Positions 21,530 through 29,489 of a stretch of 37,005 nucleotides of DNA are shown in pieces. The notes beneath the pieces were generated by a model that was not told the origin of the DNA, searched no databases, and saw only the letters and a program-made list of their open reading frames with translations. Positions within the stretch are counted from its first letter, which is position 1. Each line of letters starts with the position of its first letter. Source of the DNA: Coriobacteriia bacterium (GTDB lineage Bacteria > Actinomycetota > Coriobacteriia > WRKU01). The stretch covers positions 1-37,005 of the forward strand of contig WRDL01000002.1 in assembly GCA_009784095.1 (NCBI GenBank). The letters run 5' to 3'. Made by a program: the position numbers and the translations under genes.

Positions 21530-22792
21530 CTTGAAAAAGCCGTCGTAGTGACGCATCTTGAGCTGCGACTCGATCTGAGTCATCGTCTCGAGCGCGACAC
21601 CGACCATGATCAAGATCGACGTTCCGCCGAACTGCATGATCAACGGATTGTTCGTCGCCGCGAACAATACCGACGTACCGATCGCGATGATACCGAGGAA
21701 CAACGCGCCGGGCAGAACGATACGGTTCATGACCGTCTCGATGTACTTGATGGTCTGGCCACCGGGGCGCACACCGGGGATGAACCCACCCTGCTGACGA
21801 AGATTATCGGCAAGATCGATGGGGTTGAATACCAACGCAGTGTAGAAATAACTGAAAAACACGATCAGGATGAACGTCAAGATCCAGTTGATAGGACCTT
21901 GTGCCACCGCGTTCGCGAAGTTCTGGAACCACTCAGCCTTGATCAGCAGCGCAAGCTGAGATGGTATCGAGAGGAACGCGCTCGCGAAGATGATCGGGAC
22001 TACGTTCGCGCCGTTTACCTTCAGCGGGATGTAAGTGCTCGAACCACCCATGACACGGCGTCCGACGACTCGTTTCGCGTAGTTGACCGGAATACGACGC
22101 TGACCGCGATCGATGTAGATGACCGCCATGATGACGAGCAGGATCGACGCGATGATTATCGCAGTGAGGACATAGCTCCACGCACCGGTGCCCGACATGA
22201 GCGCCTGAGCGAGAGCGGTGGGAAAACGTGACACGATACCGACGAAGATGAGCAGCGACATACCGTTACCGATACCACGCTGGGTGATAAGCTCGGCAAG
22301 CCACATGATCAGCGACGTACCGGCGACCAACGTGATGATGATGACGCCGACGGTGATCCAACGAGGCAATGTACTCATCGCGACCGCACCCGAGAAGACC
22401 GTACCGATGAAGCCGACCGCTTCGATGGTCGCGATACCGATCGTCAGATAACGTGTGTACTGCGTGATCTTGCGCTGCCCGGACTCGCCCTCTTTGGAGA
22501 GCGCCTCAAGCGCCGGAATGGCGGCTTGGAGCAGTTGCATGATAATGCCCGCAGTAATGTAGGGCATGACACCCAGACTGAACACACTCATGCGCGCAAG
22601 CGCATCACCACTGAACAGATTGAGCATACCGAGTGCCGGTAAGTTTTCGAGTGTTGCCTGTATAGCAGCGGCGTCCACTCCGGGGACCGGAATGTGTGCA
22701 CCGATACGATAGAGGACCAGAATGGCAAGGGTGAACAGGATCTTTTTACGAAGATCGGGGACCCTGAATGCATTGGCGATAGCACTAAACAC
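21527..22792 (-). CDS. secY: Protein translocase subunit SecY
   Basis: SecY is the pore of the Sec translocon in the cytoplasmic membrane. The 421-residue sequence has ten hydrophobic segments and familiar stretches such as IGAHIPVPGVD, MPYITAGIIMQLL, ITQRGIGNGMSLLIFVGI, FSYFYTALVFNP and GFIPGVRPGGQT, and ends with the cytoplasmic MRHYDGFFK. The start is a GTG, 2 nt after the rplO stop codon. It is the last gene of the ribosomal block; adk does not follow as usual. The TGA stop codon coincides with the end of a palindromic-repeat arm. Confidence 0.97.
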   Translation of the reverse strand: MFSAIANAFRVPDLRKKILFTLAILVLYRIGAHIPVPGVDAAAIQATLENLPALGMLNLFSGDALARMSVFSLGVMPYITAGIIMQLLQAAIPALEALSKEGESGQRKITQYTRYLTIGIATIEAVGFIGTVFSGAVAMSTLPRWITVGVIIITLVAGTSLIMWLAELITQRGIGNGMSLLIFVGIVSRFPTALAQALMSGTGAWSYVLTAIIIASILLVIMAVIYIDRGQRRIPVNYAKRVVGRRVMGGSSTYIPLKVNGANVVPIIFASAFLSIPSQLALLIKAEWFQNFANAVAQGPINWILTFILIVFFSYFYTALVFNPIDLADNLRQQGGFIPGVRPGGQTIKYIETVMNRIVLPGALFLGIIAIGTSVLFAATNNPLIMQFGGTSILIMVGVALETMTQIESQLKMRHYDGFFK

Positions 22793-22794
22793 GG

Positions 22795-23238
22795 TTACTC
22801 GACCGTCCCTCCTGCTTTTTCGATCTTTTCTTTGGCTGACGCGGAGACCTTATCGACCTTGACCGTCAGATCCTTACTCAGATCTCCGGCTCCCAACACC
22901 TTGACCGGTAACTTGACCGCCGACTTGATGATACCTTTTTCGGCCAACACATCAGCGGTGATCTCATCACCTGACTCGAATACTTCGTCGAGCCTGCCAA
23001 CGTTGACGATGGCATATTCTTGGCGATTACGGTTGGTAAAGCCACCCAACTTCGGAAGACGCATGTACAGCGGAAGCTGTCCACCCTCGAATCCGGGACC
23101 CTTGGTACCGCCGGCGCGTGACGCTTGACCGTCCTGACCGCGACCGGATGTCTTACCCAGACCTGAACCGTGTCCACGACCGACGCGCTTGCGCTTCTTG
23201 GTGGAGCCGGGAGCGGGTGATAAATCGTGCAATTCCAT
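22795..23238 (-). CDS. rplO: Ribosomal protein L15
   Basis: The 147-residue large-subunit protein begins MELHDLSPAPGSTKKRKRVGRGHGSGLGKTSGRG, with the basic, Gly-rich N-terminal extension that threads into 23S rRNA. The C-terminal globular part is intact. It lies between rpmD (2 nt upstream) and secY (2 nt downstream), the standard order. Confidence 0.97.
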   Translation of the reverse strand: MELHDLSPAPGSTKKRKRVGRGHGSGLGKTSGRGQDGQASRAGGTKGPGFEGGQLPLYMRLPKLGGFTNRNRQEYAIVNVGRLDEVFESGDEITADVLAEKGIIKSAVKLPVKVLGAGDLSKDLTVKVDKVSASAKEKIEKAGGTVE

Positions 23239-23240
23239 AA

Positions 23241-23426
23241 TTAGACCTCTTCAACCTCTACGAGATGCTTCACTTTGAAGACCATACCGCGAATGACCGG
23301 AGTATCGTCTTGGATCACGCTTTGACGGATCTTGCGAAGGCCGAGCGCACGCAACGTCGCCCCTTGGTCCTTCTTTTTTCCGATCGGGCTTTTGATCTGC
23401 GTTATTTTCAGTTGCTTCTTTGCCAT
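23241..23426 (-). CDS. rpmD: Ribosomal protein L30
   Basis: The 61-residue protein has the L30 pattern KITQIKSPIGKKKDQGATLRALGL and ends with MVFKVKHLVEVEEV. Length and position between rpsE and rplO are normal. The rpsE stop codon is 7 nt upstream. Confidence 0.96.
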   Translation of the reverse strand: MAKKQLKITQIKSPIGKKKDQGATLRALGLRKIRQSVIQDDTPVIRGMVFKVKHLVEVEEV

Positions 23427-23433
23427 TATCTGT

Positions 23434-24126
23434 CTAGACCTCCTCGACGCTTACCGCCGGCGCTTCAGGCTCAACTTTAGCGACGACCACGGTCTCCTCG
23501 ACCGGCTCTACCGCGCGGGGCACTTCGTCGACCGGGACCCAGACCGTCTCGTCTGCAGTCTCGACCGTGTCGATGCCGTCTGCAGCGGTCACCGCTTCGG
23601 TCGTCTTGACCGCTTCTGCCGGTTTGATGCGGAAGAGCTCTTCGATCGTCTTTCCACGACGACGCGCAACATCCTTAGAGAATTGCATGCTCCTCAGTCC
23701 CTCGGCGGTCGCCTTGACGACGTTGACCGGGTTGGATGAGCCGAGTGATTTGGTCAGCACATCGGTGTAGCCCGCCAGCTCGAGGACCGCACGAGCCGGA
23801 CCACCGGCGATGACTCCGCAACCGGGAGCAGCAGGTTTGAGGACCACGCGCGCGGCGCCGAACTCTCCGACCGTCTCATGGGGGAGCGTGCCGTTGATCA
23901 CCGGAACGGTGAACATATTCTTCTTCGCGTCATCGATCGCCTTCTTGATCGCATTGGGTACCTCGGAGCTTTTACCCATACCGATACCGATGCGACCTTC
24001 ACGATCGCCGACGACCACGAGTGCGGACAGCGAGAAGCGACGTCCACCCTTCACGACCTTCGAGACGCGGTTGATATACACTACTTTTTCCTGAAGCTCC
24101 GAAACCGGTGCTACATTGCGAGCCAT
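23434..24126 (-). CDS. rpsE: Ribosomal protein S5 with long acidic C-terminal tail
   Basis: The N-terminal double-stranded-RNA-binding fold (VVYINRVSKVVKGGRRFSLS) and C-terminal fold (GGPARAVLELAGYTDVLTK, GRTIEELF-like) are normal up to about residue 168. An additional ~60 residues, rich in Val, Glu, Thr and Asp (for example VPVDEVPRAVEPVEE), extend beyond the usual end. At 230 residues it is well above the ~165-200 typical size. I place the start at the ATG 24126 with AGGAGG at 5-nt spacing, not the adjoining GTG. Acidic tails on S5 are known in some actinobacteria; their role is unclear. Confidence 0.95.
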   Translation of the reverse strand: MARNVAPVSELQEKVVYINRVSKVVKGGRRFSLSALVVVGDREGRIGIGMGKSSEVPNAIKKAIDDAKKNMFTVPVINGTLPHETVGEFGAARVVLKPAAPGCGVIAGGPARAVLELAGYTDVLTKSLGSSNPVNVVKATAEGLRSMQFSKDVARRRGKTIEELFRIKPAEAVKTTEAVTAADGIDTVETADETVWVPVDEVPRAVEPVEETVVVAKVEPEAPAVSVEEV

Positions 24127-24135
24127 CACTACCTC

Positions 24136-24504
24136 CTAGAACTTCAGGCCGGCGCTGCGCGCGCCGTCCGCTAAAGCTTGAACTCGACCGTGATAGATGC
24201 GACCGCCGCGGTCGAACACCACGTCGGTGATCCCCGCATCGATCGCGCGTTTTCCGAGAGCCTCGCCTACCAGCTTCGCGGCTTCCTTGTTGCTGCCGAT
24301 CCCATCCTTTTTCAGGATGCCCGGCTCCTTGGTGCTTGCAGCGGCCAGCGTATGCCCATTGATGTCATCGATGAGCTGAGCCGCGATATGTGCATTGGAA
24401 CGCGTAACCCGAAGACGCGGGGTCGCTGCGGTCCCACTGATCTTAGAGCGCACCCGCGTCTGGCGACGCTTCAGCCCGGCACTCTTCTTCTTTGTATTCG
24501 ACAT
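24136..24504 (-). CDS. rplR: Ribosomal protein L18
   Basis: This 122-residue 5S-rRNA-binding protein has the basic N-terminus KSAGLKRRQTRVRSKISG, then RLRVTRSNAHIAAQLIDD and the ending FDRGGRIYHGRVQALADGAR. Size and place between rplF and rpsE are standard; 51 nt separate it from rplF upstream. Confidence 0.96.
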   Translation of the reverse strand: MSNTKKKSAGLKRRQTRVRSKISGTAATPRLRVTRSNAHIAAQLIDDINGHTLAAASTKEPGILKKDGIGSNKEAAKLVGEALGKRAIDAGITDVVFDRGGRIYHGRVQALADGARSAGLKF

Positions 24505-24555
24505 TTACGTGAACCCTTTCTTTTCCTATTAAAAGACCATCGCTGATCCGGCGCG

Positions 24556-25092
24556 CTACTTAGCGGCCTTACCCAGCTTACGTCTGACATATTCACCTTC
24601 ATAGCGGATACCTTTGCCTTTGTAAGGTTCGGGTTTGCGCCACTTGCGGATATCAGCAGCCACCTGACCGACCTGTTGCTTGTCGATACCTTTGATCGTG
24701 ATCTGTGTCTGCGTGGGGACTTCGAATGTGATGCCCTCCTCAGCCTTGATATGCACCGGATGAGAGAAACCCAGCGCGAGCTCGATATCCGAGCCCTTCA
24801 ACGTCGCGCGGTAACCGACACCGACGATCTCGAGCTTTTTCTCATACCCTTCGCTCACACCGACGACCATGTTGTTGATCAACGTGCGAGCAAGACCATG
24901 CTGACTGCGCGACTCACGCCCGTCATCTGCGCGGGTAACGATGATCTCGTTATCCTCTTGGGTGACCGTGATCAAAGGCGAGATCTCTTGAGAGAGCTCT
25001 CCCTTCGGCCCCTTCACCGTAACATGGGTACCCTCGATGGTCACCTCAACGCCCGAGGGGACGGGAATAGGCATTTTTCCAATACGTGACAT
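24556..25092 (-). CDS. rplF: Ribosomal protein L6
   Basis: The 178-residue protein begins MSRIGKMPIPVPSGVEVTIE, and the C-terminal rRNA-binding signature PEPYKGKGIRYEGEYVRRK is present. Both L6 repeat domains are complete. It follows rpsH by 18 nt. Confidence 0.97.
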   Translation of the reverse strand: MSRIGKMPIPVPSGVEVTIEGTHVTVKGPKGELSQEISPLITVTQEDNEIIVTRADDGRESRSQHGLARTLINNMVVGVSEGYEKKLEIVGVGYRATLKGSDIELALGFSHPVHIKAEEGITFEVPTQTQITIKGIDKQQVGQVAADIRKWRKPEPYKGKGIRYEGEYVRRKLGKAAK

Positions 25093-25110
25093 CGCTTTGC
25101 CGTTCCTTTC

Positions 25111-25509
25111 CTACCACACATGGGCAAGCACTTCGCCGCCCACTCCTTTGACACGGGCATCGTGATCGCTCATGATGCCGCTTGAAGTCGAAATGATCGC
25201 GATACCCAGACCTCCGAGTACGCGAGGGATCTCGGTCGCCTTTACGTAGCGACGCAGACCCGGTTTCGAGATGCGATCGATACCGGTGATGGTACGCTCG
25301 CGCTTATCGCCGTATTTGAGTGTGATGACGAGTTGATCGACCGGCTTGGCCTTATCGACTCGCCAATCCGAGATGTATCCCTCTTCAAGAAGGATCTTTG
25401 CGATCGCCTCGAGCTTTTTGCTGGTCGGCATCGAGCACTGGGGCAGAGCCGCTCTGTTCGCATTGCGAATGCGTGTGAGCATATCTGCGATAGGATCATT
25501 CATTGACAT
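25111..25509 (-). CDS. rpsH: Ribosomal protein S8
   Basis: The 132-residue 16S-binding protein has the MNDPIADMLTRIRNANRA start and the ISTSSGIMSDHDARVKGVGGEVL ending. In E. coli S8 represses the spc operon through an rRNA-like hairpin near rplE; a 103-nt spacer directly upstream of rpsH here could hold a control element. The ATG at 25509 has AGAGGA upstream; an ATG two codons in is possible. Confidence 0.97.
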   Translation of the reverse strand: MSMNDPIADMLTRIRNANRAALPQCSMPTSKKLEAIAKILLEEGYISDWRVDKAKPVDQLVITLKYGDKRERTITGIDRISKPGLRRYVKATEIPRVLGGLGIAIISTSSGIMSDHDARVKGVGGEVLAHVW

Positions 25510-25612
25510 AATTTGTTTCCTCTACGTTCGCTTTCTCTTGCTTGACCATTCATCTTCTTCTTGTAATCGCTGCATCACGACCGCTCCTGTCAGGTGCGAT
25601 CGATCCGTATTC
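25510..25612 (-). other. rpsN-rpsH spacer
   Basis: A 103-nt non-coding gap, long for this compact operon. It contains the 13-mer TGCGATCGATCCG (25595-25607, plus-strand sense), which also occurs in the fusA-rpsJ spacer, and a small CCTG-A-CAGG dyad. No promoter or full-length hairpin is convincing. Confidence 0.4.
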
Positions 25613-25798
25613 CTACCAGCTCGCCTTGCGGACACCGGGAAGTTCGCCACGATTTGCCATATCGCGCAAGCAGATACGGCAGACACCGAACTGACGGTAC
25701 ACCGAACGCGGACGACCGCATCTGTTACAACGGCTGTAGGCGCGTGTCGAATACTTGGGTTCCCGCTTTGCTTTCGCTATGAGAGATTTTTTCGCCAT
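25613..25798 (-). CDS. rpsZ: Ribosomal protein S14, zinc-binding type Z
   Basis: This is the short, 61-residue C+ form of S14. Two CxxC pairs (CNRCGRPRSVYRQFGVCRIC) bind zinc. The start MAKKSLIAKAKREPKYSTRAY is canonical. Many actinobacteria also have a zinc-free, longer S14 copy elsewhere that substitutes in zinc shortage; that cannot be seen here. Confidence 0.97.
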   Translation of the reverse strand: MAKKSLIAKAKREPKYSTRAYSRCNRCGRPRSVYRQFGVCRICLRDMANRGELPGVRKASW

Positions 25799-25819
25799 GC
25801 TGCTACCTCTACACCTTTC

Positions 25820-26365
25820 CTATTTATCTTTGAACGGGAAACCGAATCCCGCTAAAAGTGCTCGTGCGCTCTCGTCATCGGGCGCGGTGGTCACGATCGT
25901 GACATCCATGCCACGCGTGCGATCGATCTTGTCGTAGTCGACCTCGGGAAAGATCAGTTGCTCATCGAGTCCGAGGCTGTAGTTGCCGCGCCCGTCGAAA
26001 CTGCTCAGCGGCAGACCGCGAAAGTCGCGGATACGCGGGATGGCGGTCGAGAGCAATCTGTCGAAGAACTCCCACATGCGATCGCCACGCAGGGTGACTT
26101 TGGCTCCGATCGGCATGCCGGCGCGGATTTTGAATCCCGCGATCGACTTGCGCGCCTTAGTGATCATCGGTTGCTGACCGGTGATCGTGCGCAGATCCTC
26201 GGTCGCACCATCGAGCTGCTTGGAGTCCGAGGCGGCTTCGCCGACACCCATATTGACCACGATCTTCTCCAGGCGGGGGATCTGCATGACATTGTCCAGA
26301 CCGAGCTCGTCCTTGATCTTGGGAGCGACCTCGTTCATATATTTTTCTTTTAGTCGGGGGGTCAT
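25820..26365 (-). CDS. rplE: Ribosomal protein L5
   Basis: The 181-residue 5S-rRNA-binding protein begins MTPRLKEKYMNEVAPKIKDEL and contains IPRLEKIVVNMGVGEA and GNYSLGLDEQLIFPE. I chose the ATG at 26365 with AGGAAGGGA upstream; the frame extends to 26434 but that part overlaps rplX and is not conserved. Confidence 0.97.
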   Translation of the reverse strand: MTPRLKEKYMNEVAPKIKDELGLDNVMQIPRLEKIVVNMGVGEAASDSKQLDGATEDLRTITGQQPMITKARKSIAGFKIRAGMPIGAKVTLRGDRMWEFFDRLLSTAIPRIRDFRGLPLSSFDGRGNYSLGLDEQLIFPEVDYDKIDRTRGMDVTIVTTAPDDESARALLAGFGFPFKDK

Positions 26366-26378
26366 TGCGCATCCCTTC

Positions 26379-26696
26379 CTAATCGATATCTTTGCCGCAC
26401 TGCTTGCAGACGCGGACGCGGTTACCGTCGACACGCTTGATACCTACGCGCGTCGGCTTATGACATTTCGGGCACTCGAGCATCACCGTGCTGATATGGA
26501 TCGGCATCTCGCGCTCCTGAAATCCGCCTTGCGGATTATCTTGGGTCGGACGCATCGCCTTCTTGGCGACCGCCACATGCTCGCAGATGACACGCTCGGA
26601 CTGGGGATAGGCGCGCAACACGCGCGATTTCTTCCCCTTGTCCTTGCCGGCGATAACGACTACGTGATCACCCTTTTTGATTCTGAATTTGGCCAT
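26379..26696 (-). CDS. rplX: Ribosomal protein L24 with C-terminal zinc-ribbon-like cysteines
   Basis: The N-terminal KOW motif (KGDHVVVIAGKDKGKKSRVL) identifies L24. The 105-residue protein ends with CPKCHKPTRVG...VCKQCGKDID, two CxxC pairs that could bind zinc, a feature seen in a subset of bacterial L24 proteins. It sits between rplN and rplE as usual. Confidence 0.96.
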   Translation of the reverse strand: MAKFRIKKGDHVVVIAGKDKGKKSRVLRAYPQSERVICEHVAVAKKAMRPTQDNPQGGFQEREMPIHISTVMLECPKCHKPTRVGIKRVDGNRVRVCKQCGKDID

Positions 26697-26708
26697 TACT
26701 CTCTTCTC

Positions 26709-27080
26709 CTACAGTACTTCGGGAGCCAGCGAGACAATTTTCATGTACTTCTTGTCGCGCAACTCTCTCGCTACCGGTCCAAAAATACGCGTCCCGCGGG
26801 GAGCGCCGGTCGCCGGATCGATCACGACCGCGGCATTATCGTCGAATTTGATATAGCTGCCATCGTTGCGACGGACCTCTTTGACACAACGCACCACGAC
26901 CGCTTGGACGATCTCGCCCTTCTTGATCGCCGCGTTGGGCGTCGCTTCCTTGACCGAGCACACGATGATGTCGCCGACGCGTGCATAGCGACGTTTCGAG
27001 CCACCGAGCACCTTGATGACAGCGAGCTTGCGCGCACCGCTGTTATCGGCAACTTTGAGTCTGGTTTCTGCCTGGATCAT
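26709..27080 (-). CDS. rplN: Ribosomal protein L14
   Basis: The 123-residue beta-barrel protein starts MIQAETRLKVADNSGARKL and has the signature GSKRRYARVGDIIVCSVKEA plus RIFGPVARELR. This is the first gene of the classical spc set; here it follows rpsQ by 10 nt with no promoter obvious. Confidence 0.97.
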   Translation of the reverse strand: MIQAETRLKVADNSGARKLAVIKVLGGSKRRYARVGDIIVCSVKEATPNAAIKKGEIVQAVVVRCVKEVRRNDGSYIKFDDNAAVVIDPATGAPRGTRIFGPVARELRDKKYMKIVSLAPEVL

Positions 27081-27090
27081 CGTCTACCCC

Positions 27091-27366
27091 TTACTTAGCC
27101 TTCTCGATGATCTCGATCAGACGCCACCGCTTCATCTTGGAGAGCGGACGGGTCGCCATGACCGTCACCGTATCGCCGACGCCCGCTTCGTTGTTCTCAT
27201 CATGGACATGAAGCTTCGTCGACGAGGTGATCATCTTTCCGTAGAGCGGATGCTTCTTGCGCGCATCGACTCGGATCACGATCGATTTGTCGCCGGAGTC
27301 GCTGATGACGACACCGGTATAGGTCTTGCGCTGATTGCGCTCTTGTACCTCTTGTGCATTAGCCAT
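27091..27366 (-). CDS. rpsQ: Ribosomal protein S17
   Basis: The 91-residue protein has RKTYTGVVISDSGDKSIVIRV and the signature GDTVTVMATRPLSKMKRWRL. The ATG at 27366 gives a normal length and overlaps the end of rpmC by 8 nt, so translation is coupled. The longer upstream frame is inside rpmC. Confidence 0.96.
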   Translation of the reverse strand: MANAQEVQERNQRKTYTGVVISDSGDKSIVIRVDARKKHPLYGKMITSSTKLHVHDENNEAGVGDTVTVMATRPLSKMKRWRLIEIIEKAK

Positions 27367-27592
27367 GAACAGGCGCCTCCTCCGTGGATTTCGCATTTGC
27401 AGCGGTGATCTCACGCATACGGATCTCGGTGAGCAGACGCGCGATCGTTCTCTTTACCTGGCTGATCTTGCTCGTGTCATCTACTTGACCGGTCGCAAGA
27501 CGGAAGCGCAAGTTGAAAAGCTCTTCACGGGCATTCGCGAGTTCTTTTTCAAGATCGCTGTCGCCTAAAGTGTGGATCTCTTTAGCTTTCAT
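27359..27592 (-). CDS. rpmC: Ribosomal protein L29
   Basis: The 77-residue two-helix protein has MKAKEIHTLGDSDLEKELANAREELFNLRFRLATGQ, the standard L29 pattern. A short extra C-terminal stretch of about 12 residues follows. It lies 3 nt after rplP and overlaps rpsQ. Confidence 0.96.
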   Translation of the reverse strand: MKAKEIHTLGDSDLEKELANAREELFNLRFRLATGQVDDTSKISQVKRTIARLLTEIRMREITAANAKSTEEAPVHG

Positions 27593-27595
27593 CTG

Positions 27596-28144
27596 CTACG
27601 CCTCCTTTACTTCATCGTCACTGACATTGTCTTGTTCTGAGAGTACCTCGACCTCTGCCTCGGGCTCGGCCAGGCCGGCGGTCAGATCCGCCTCTCCCTT
27701 GTAGGAGTCCTTGACCACGAATCCTTCGGGCATCGGTGTCTCTCGTTTGAGGAACTTCGTCTTCACGGGCAACTTGTGCGAGGCGAGCCTGAGCGCCTCT
27801 TTGGCTACCTCTTCGTCGACTCCGGCCACTTCGAACATCACGCGACCGGGTTTGACGACGGCGACCCATTTCTCGGGGTTACCTTTACCGGAACCCATCC
27901 GGGTCTCTGCTGGTTTTTGCGTCACGGGCTTATCGGGAAAGATAGTGATCCAGACCTGACCACCACGCTTCATGTGGCGAGTCATCGCAACACGGGCAGC
28001 CTCGATCTGACGATTGGTGATCCAGCCTTTTTCGAGAGTTTGGAGTCCATACTCACCGAAACTGACCTTCGTGCCACCTTTCGCGCGACCTTTCATAGAG
28101 CCTCGCTGCACCTTACGGTGCTTAACGCGCTTTGGCATCAACAT
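27596..28144 (-). CDS. rplP: Ribosomal protein L16 with acidic C-terminal extension
   Basis: The start MLMPKRVKHRKVQRGSMKGR and the MGSGKGNPEKWVAVVKPG stretch mark L16. Usual length is about 137-144 residues; this one has 182. The additional ~40 C-terminal residues are acidic (EPEAEVEVLSEQDNVSDDEV). The conserved Arg region near the peptidyl-transferase centre is intact. The rpsC stop codon is 5 nt upstream. Confidence 0.96.
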   Translation of the reverse strand: MLMPKRVKHRKVQRGSMKGRAKGGTKVSFGEYGLQTLEKGWITNRQIEAARVAMTRHMKRGGQVWITIFPDKPVTQKPAETRMGSGKGNPEKWVAVVKPGRVMFEVAGVDEEVAKEALRLASHKLPVKTKFLKRETPMPEGFVVKDSYKGEADLTAGLAEPEAEVEVLSEQDNVSDDEVKEA

Positions 28145-28149
28145 TGTAC

Positions 28150-28860
28150 TTACGACCTCCCGCCTCTATTACCTCGACGGTTTCCGCCGCGTGGCGCGCG
28201 AACGCCTTCTAACGCAGGGGTAAGTGGTGGCTGTCCGGGCAGCACCTCACCGTGGTAAATCCAAACTTTTACTCCGATAATGCCCATCGCGGTCTGCGCG
28301 CGGGCCGTTCCATAATCGATACAAGCACGCAGCGTGTGAAGCGGCACGCGACCTTCGCGATACCACTCGCGGCGTGACATTTCTGCGCCACCGAGACGTC
28401 CGGCGCACTGCACACGGATACCGAGCGCGCCACTCTTCATGGCGGTCGTGACCGCTTTGCGCATCGCGCGACGAAACGCCACTCTGCCGACGAGCTGGTC
28501 GGCGATCGATTGGGCCACGAGCGTCGCGTCGAGTTCGGGGCGTACGATCTCGGTGATCTTCACATCGACCGGACCTCCGGTGATCTCAGCGATCTCCTTG
28601 CGCAGGATATCGATCTCCGAGCCACCTTTACCGATCACGATACCGGGACGAGCGGTGTGTATGTTGATATACGCCTTCTCACCCTTGCGTTCGATAAAGA
28701 CCTTGGAGACCGCCGCGCGCTCGAGGCGCGTGGCCAGAAACTCGCGCAACTTGATGTCGTTTGCGAGTGTCGCCGCATAATCTTTGCCGCCGAACCACGT
28801 CGAGCGATGCGGCTCGGTGATTCCCAGACGAAAACCTATTGGACAGACTTTTTGACCCAT
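28150..28860 (-). CDS. rpsC: Ribosomal protein S3
   Basis: The 236-residue protein starts MGQKVCPIGFRLGITEPHRS. The KH domain has PGIVIGKGGSEIDILRKEI and the C-terminal domain has the REGRVPLHTLRACIDYG stretch. It ends in an Arg/Gly-rich tail. AAGGAG precedes the ATG; rplV ends 2 nt upstream. Confidence 0.97.
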   Translation of the reverse strand: MGQKVCPIGFRLGITEPHRSTWFGGKDYAATLANDIKLREFLATRLERAAVSKVFIERKGEKAYINIHTARPGIVIGKGGSEIDILRKEIAEITGGPVDVKITEIVRPELDATLVAQSIADQLVGRVAFRRAMRKAVTTAMKSGALGIRVQCAGRLGGAEMSRREWYREGRVPLHTLRACIDYGTARAQTAMGIIGVKVWIYHGEVLPGQPPLTPALEGVRAPRGGNRRGNRGGRS

Positions 28861-28862
28861 AC

Positions 28863-29198
28863 CTACTCCTTGGTCCCGACAACCACCGTGATGTGGCTGG
28901 TACGCTTACGAATGCGAAATGCACGACCCTGCGCGCGAGGACGGATCCTCTTGAGCGTCGGACCATCGTCGACATAGATCTCACTGACGTAGAGATCCTC
29001 AGGTTGAGTCTGGTTCGTATACTCCGCGTTGGCTACCGCACTGTTGAGAGCCTTTAGGACGATCTCAGCGGCCGCGCGATCAGAAAACTGCAGGATCTGG
29101 CGTGCCTCATCGACCGACTTGCCACGAATAAGATCGGCAACAAGGCGTGCTTTGCGTGGCGCAACGCGCTGAAAACGAGCTACTGCTTTAGCTTGCAT
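28863..29198 (-). CDS. rplV: Ribosomal protein L22
   Basis: The 111-residue protein starts MQAKAVARFQRVAPRKARLVADLIRGK and contains the tunnel-loop region KRIRPRAQGRAFRIRKRTSH. I place the start at the ATG 29198 with AGGAGAGGGAG upstream. A GTG at 29231 would overlap rpsS and is less likely. Confidence 0.96.
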   Translation of the reverse strand: MQAKAVARFQRVAPRKARLVADLIRGKSVDEARQILQFSDRAAAEIVLKALNSAVANAEYTNQTQPEDLYVSEIYVDDGPTLKRIRPRAQGRAFRIRKRTSHITVVVGTKE

Positions 29199-29214
29199 TA
29201 CCTTACTCCCTCTC

Positions 29215-29472
29215 CTACTTGTTGTGGCCACGATAGGTACGCGTCGGGCTGAACTCGCCCAGCTTGTGACCTACCATCGACTCGGTGATATATACGGGAA
29301 CGTGCTTGCGGCCGTCGTGGACCGCGATCGTGTGTCCGACCATCTCCGGAAAGATAGTTGAGGCGCGTGACCATGTTTTGATGACGTCCTTTTTGCCCTC
29401 ATCATTCATCTTCTGAATGCGAGTCAGCAACCGAGGTTCGACAAATGGTCCTTTTTTCAAACTTCTACTCAC
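29215..29472 (-). CDS. rpsS: Ribosomal protein S19
   Basis: The 85-residue protein starts at a GTG (29472) as M-SRSLKKGPFVEPRLL, the canonical S19 beginning, with GGAAG upstream. GRKHVPVYITESMVGHKLGE is the family signature. An in-frame extension to 29574 overlaps rplB and is not real. Confidence 0.96.
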   Translation of the reverse strand: MSRSLKKGPFVEPRLLTRIQKMNDEGKKDVIKTWSRASTIFPEMVGHTIAVHDGRKHVPVYITESMVGHKLGEFSPTRTYRGHNK

Positions 29473-29489
29473 CGCTACTTCCTTTCCGA

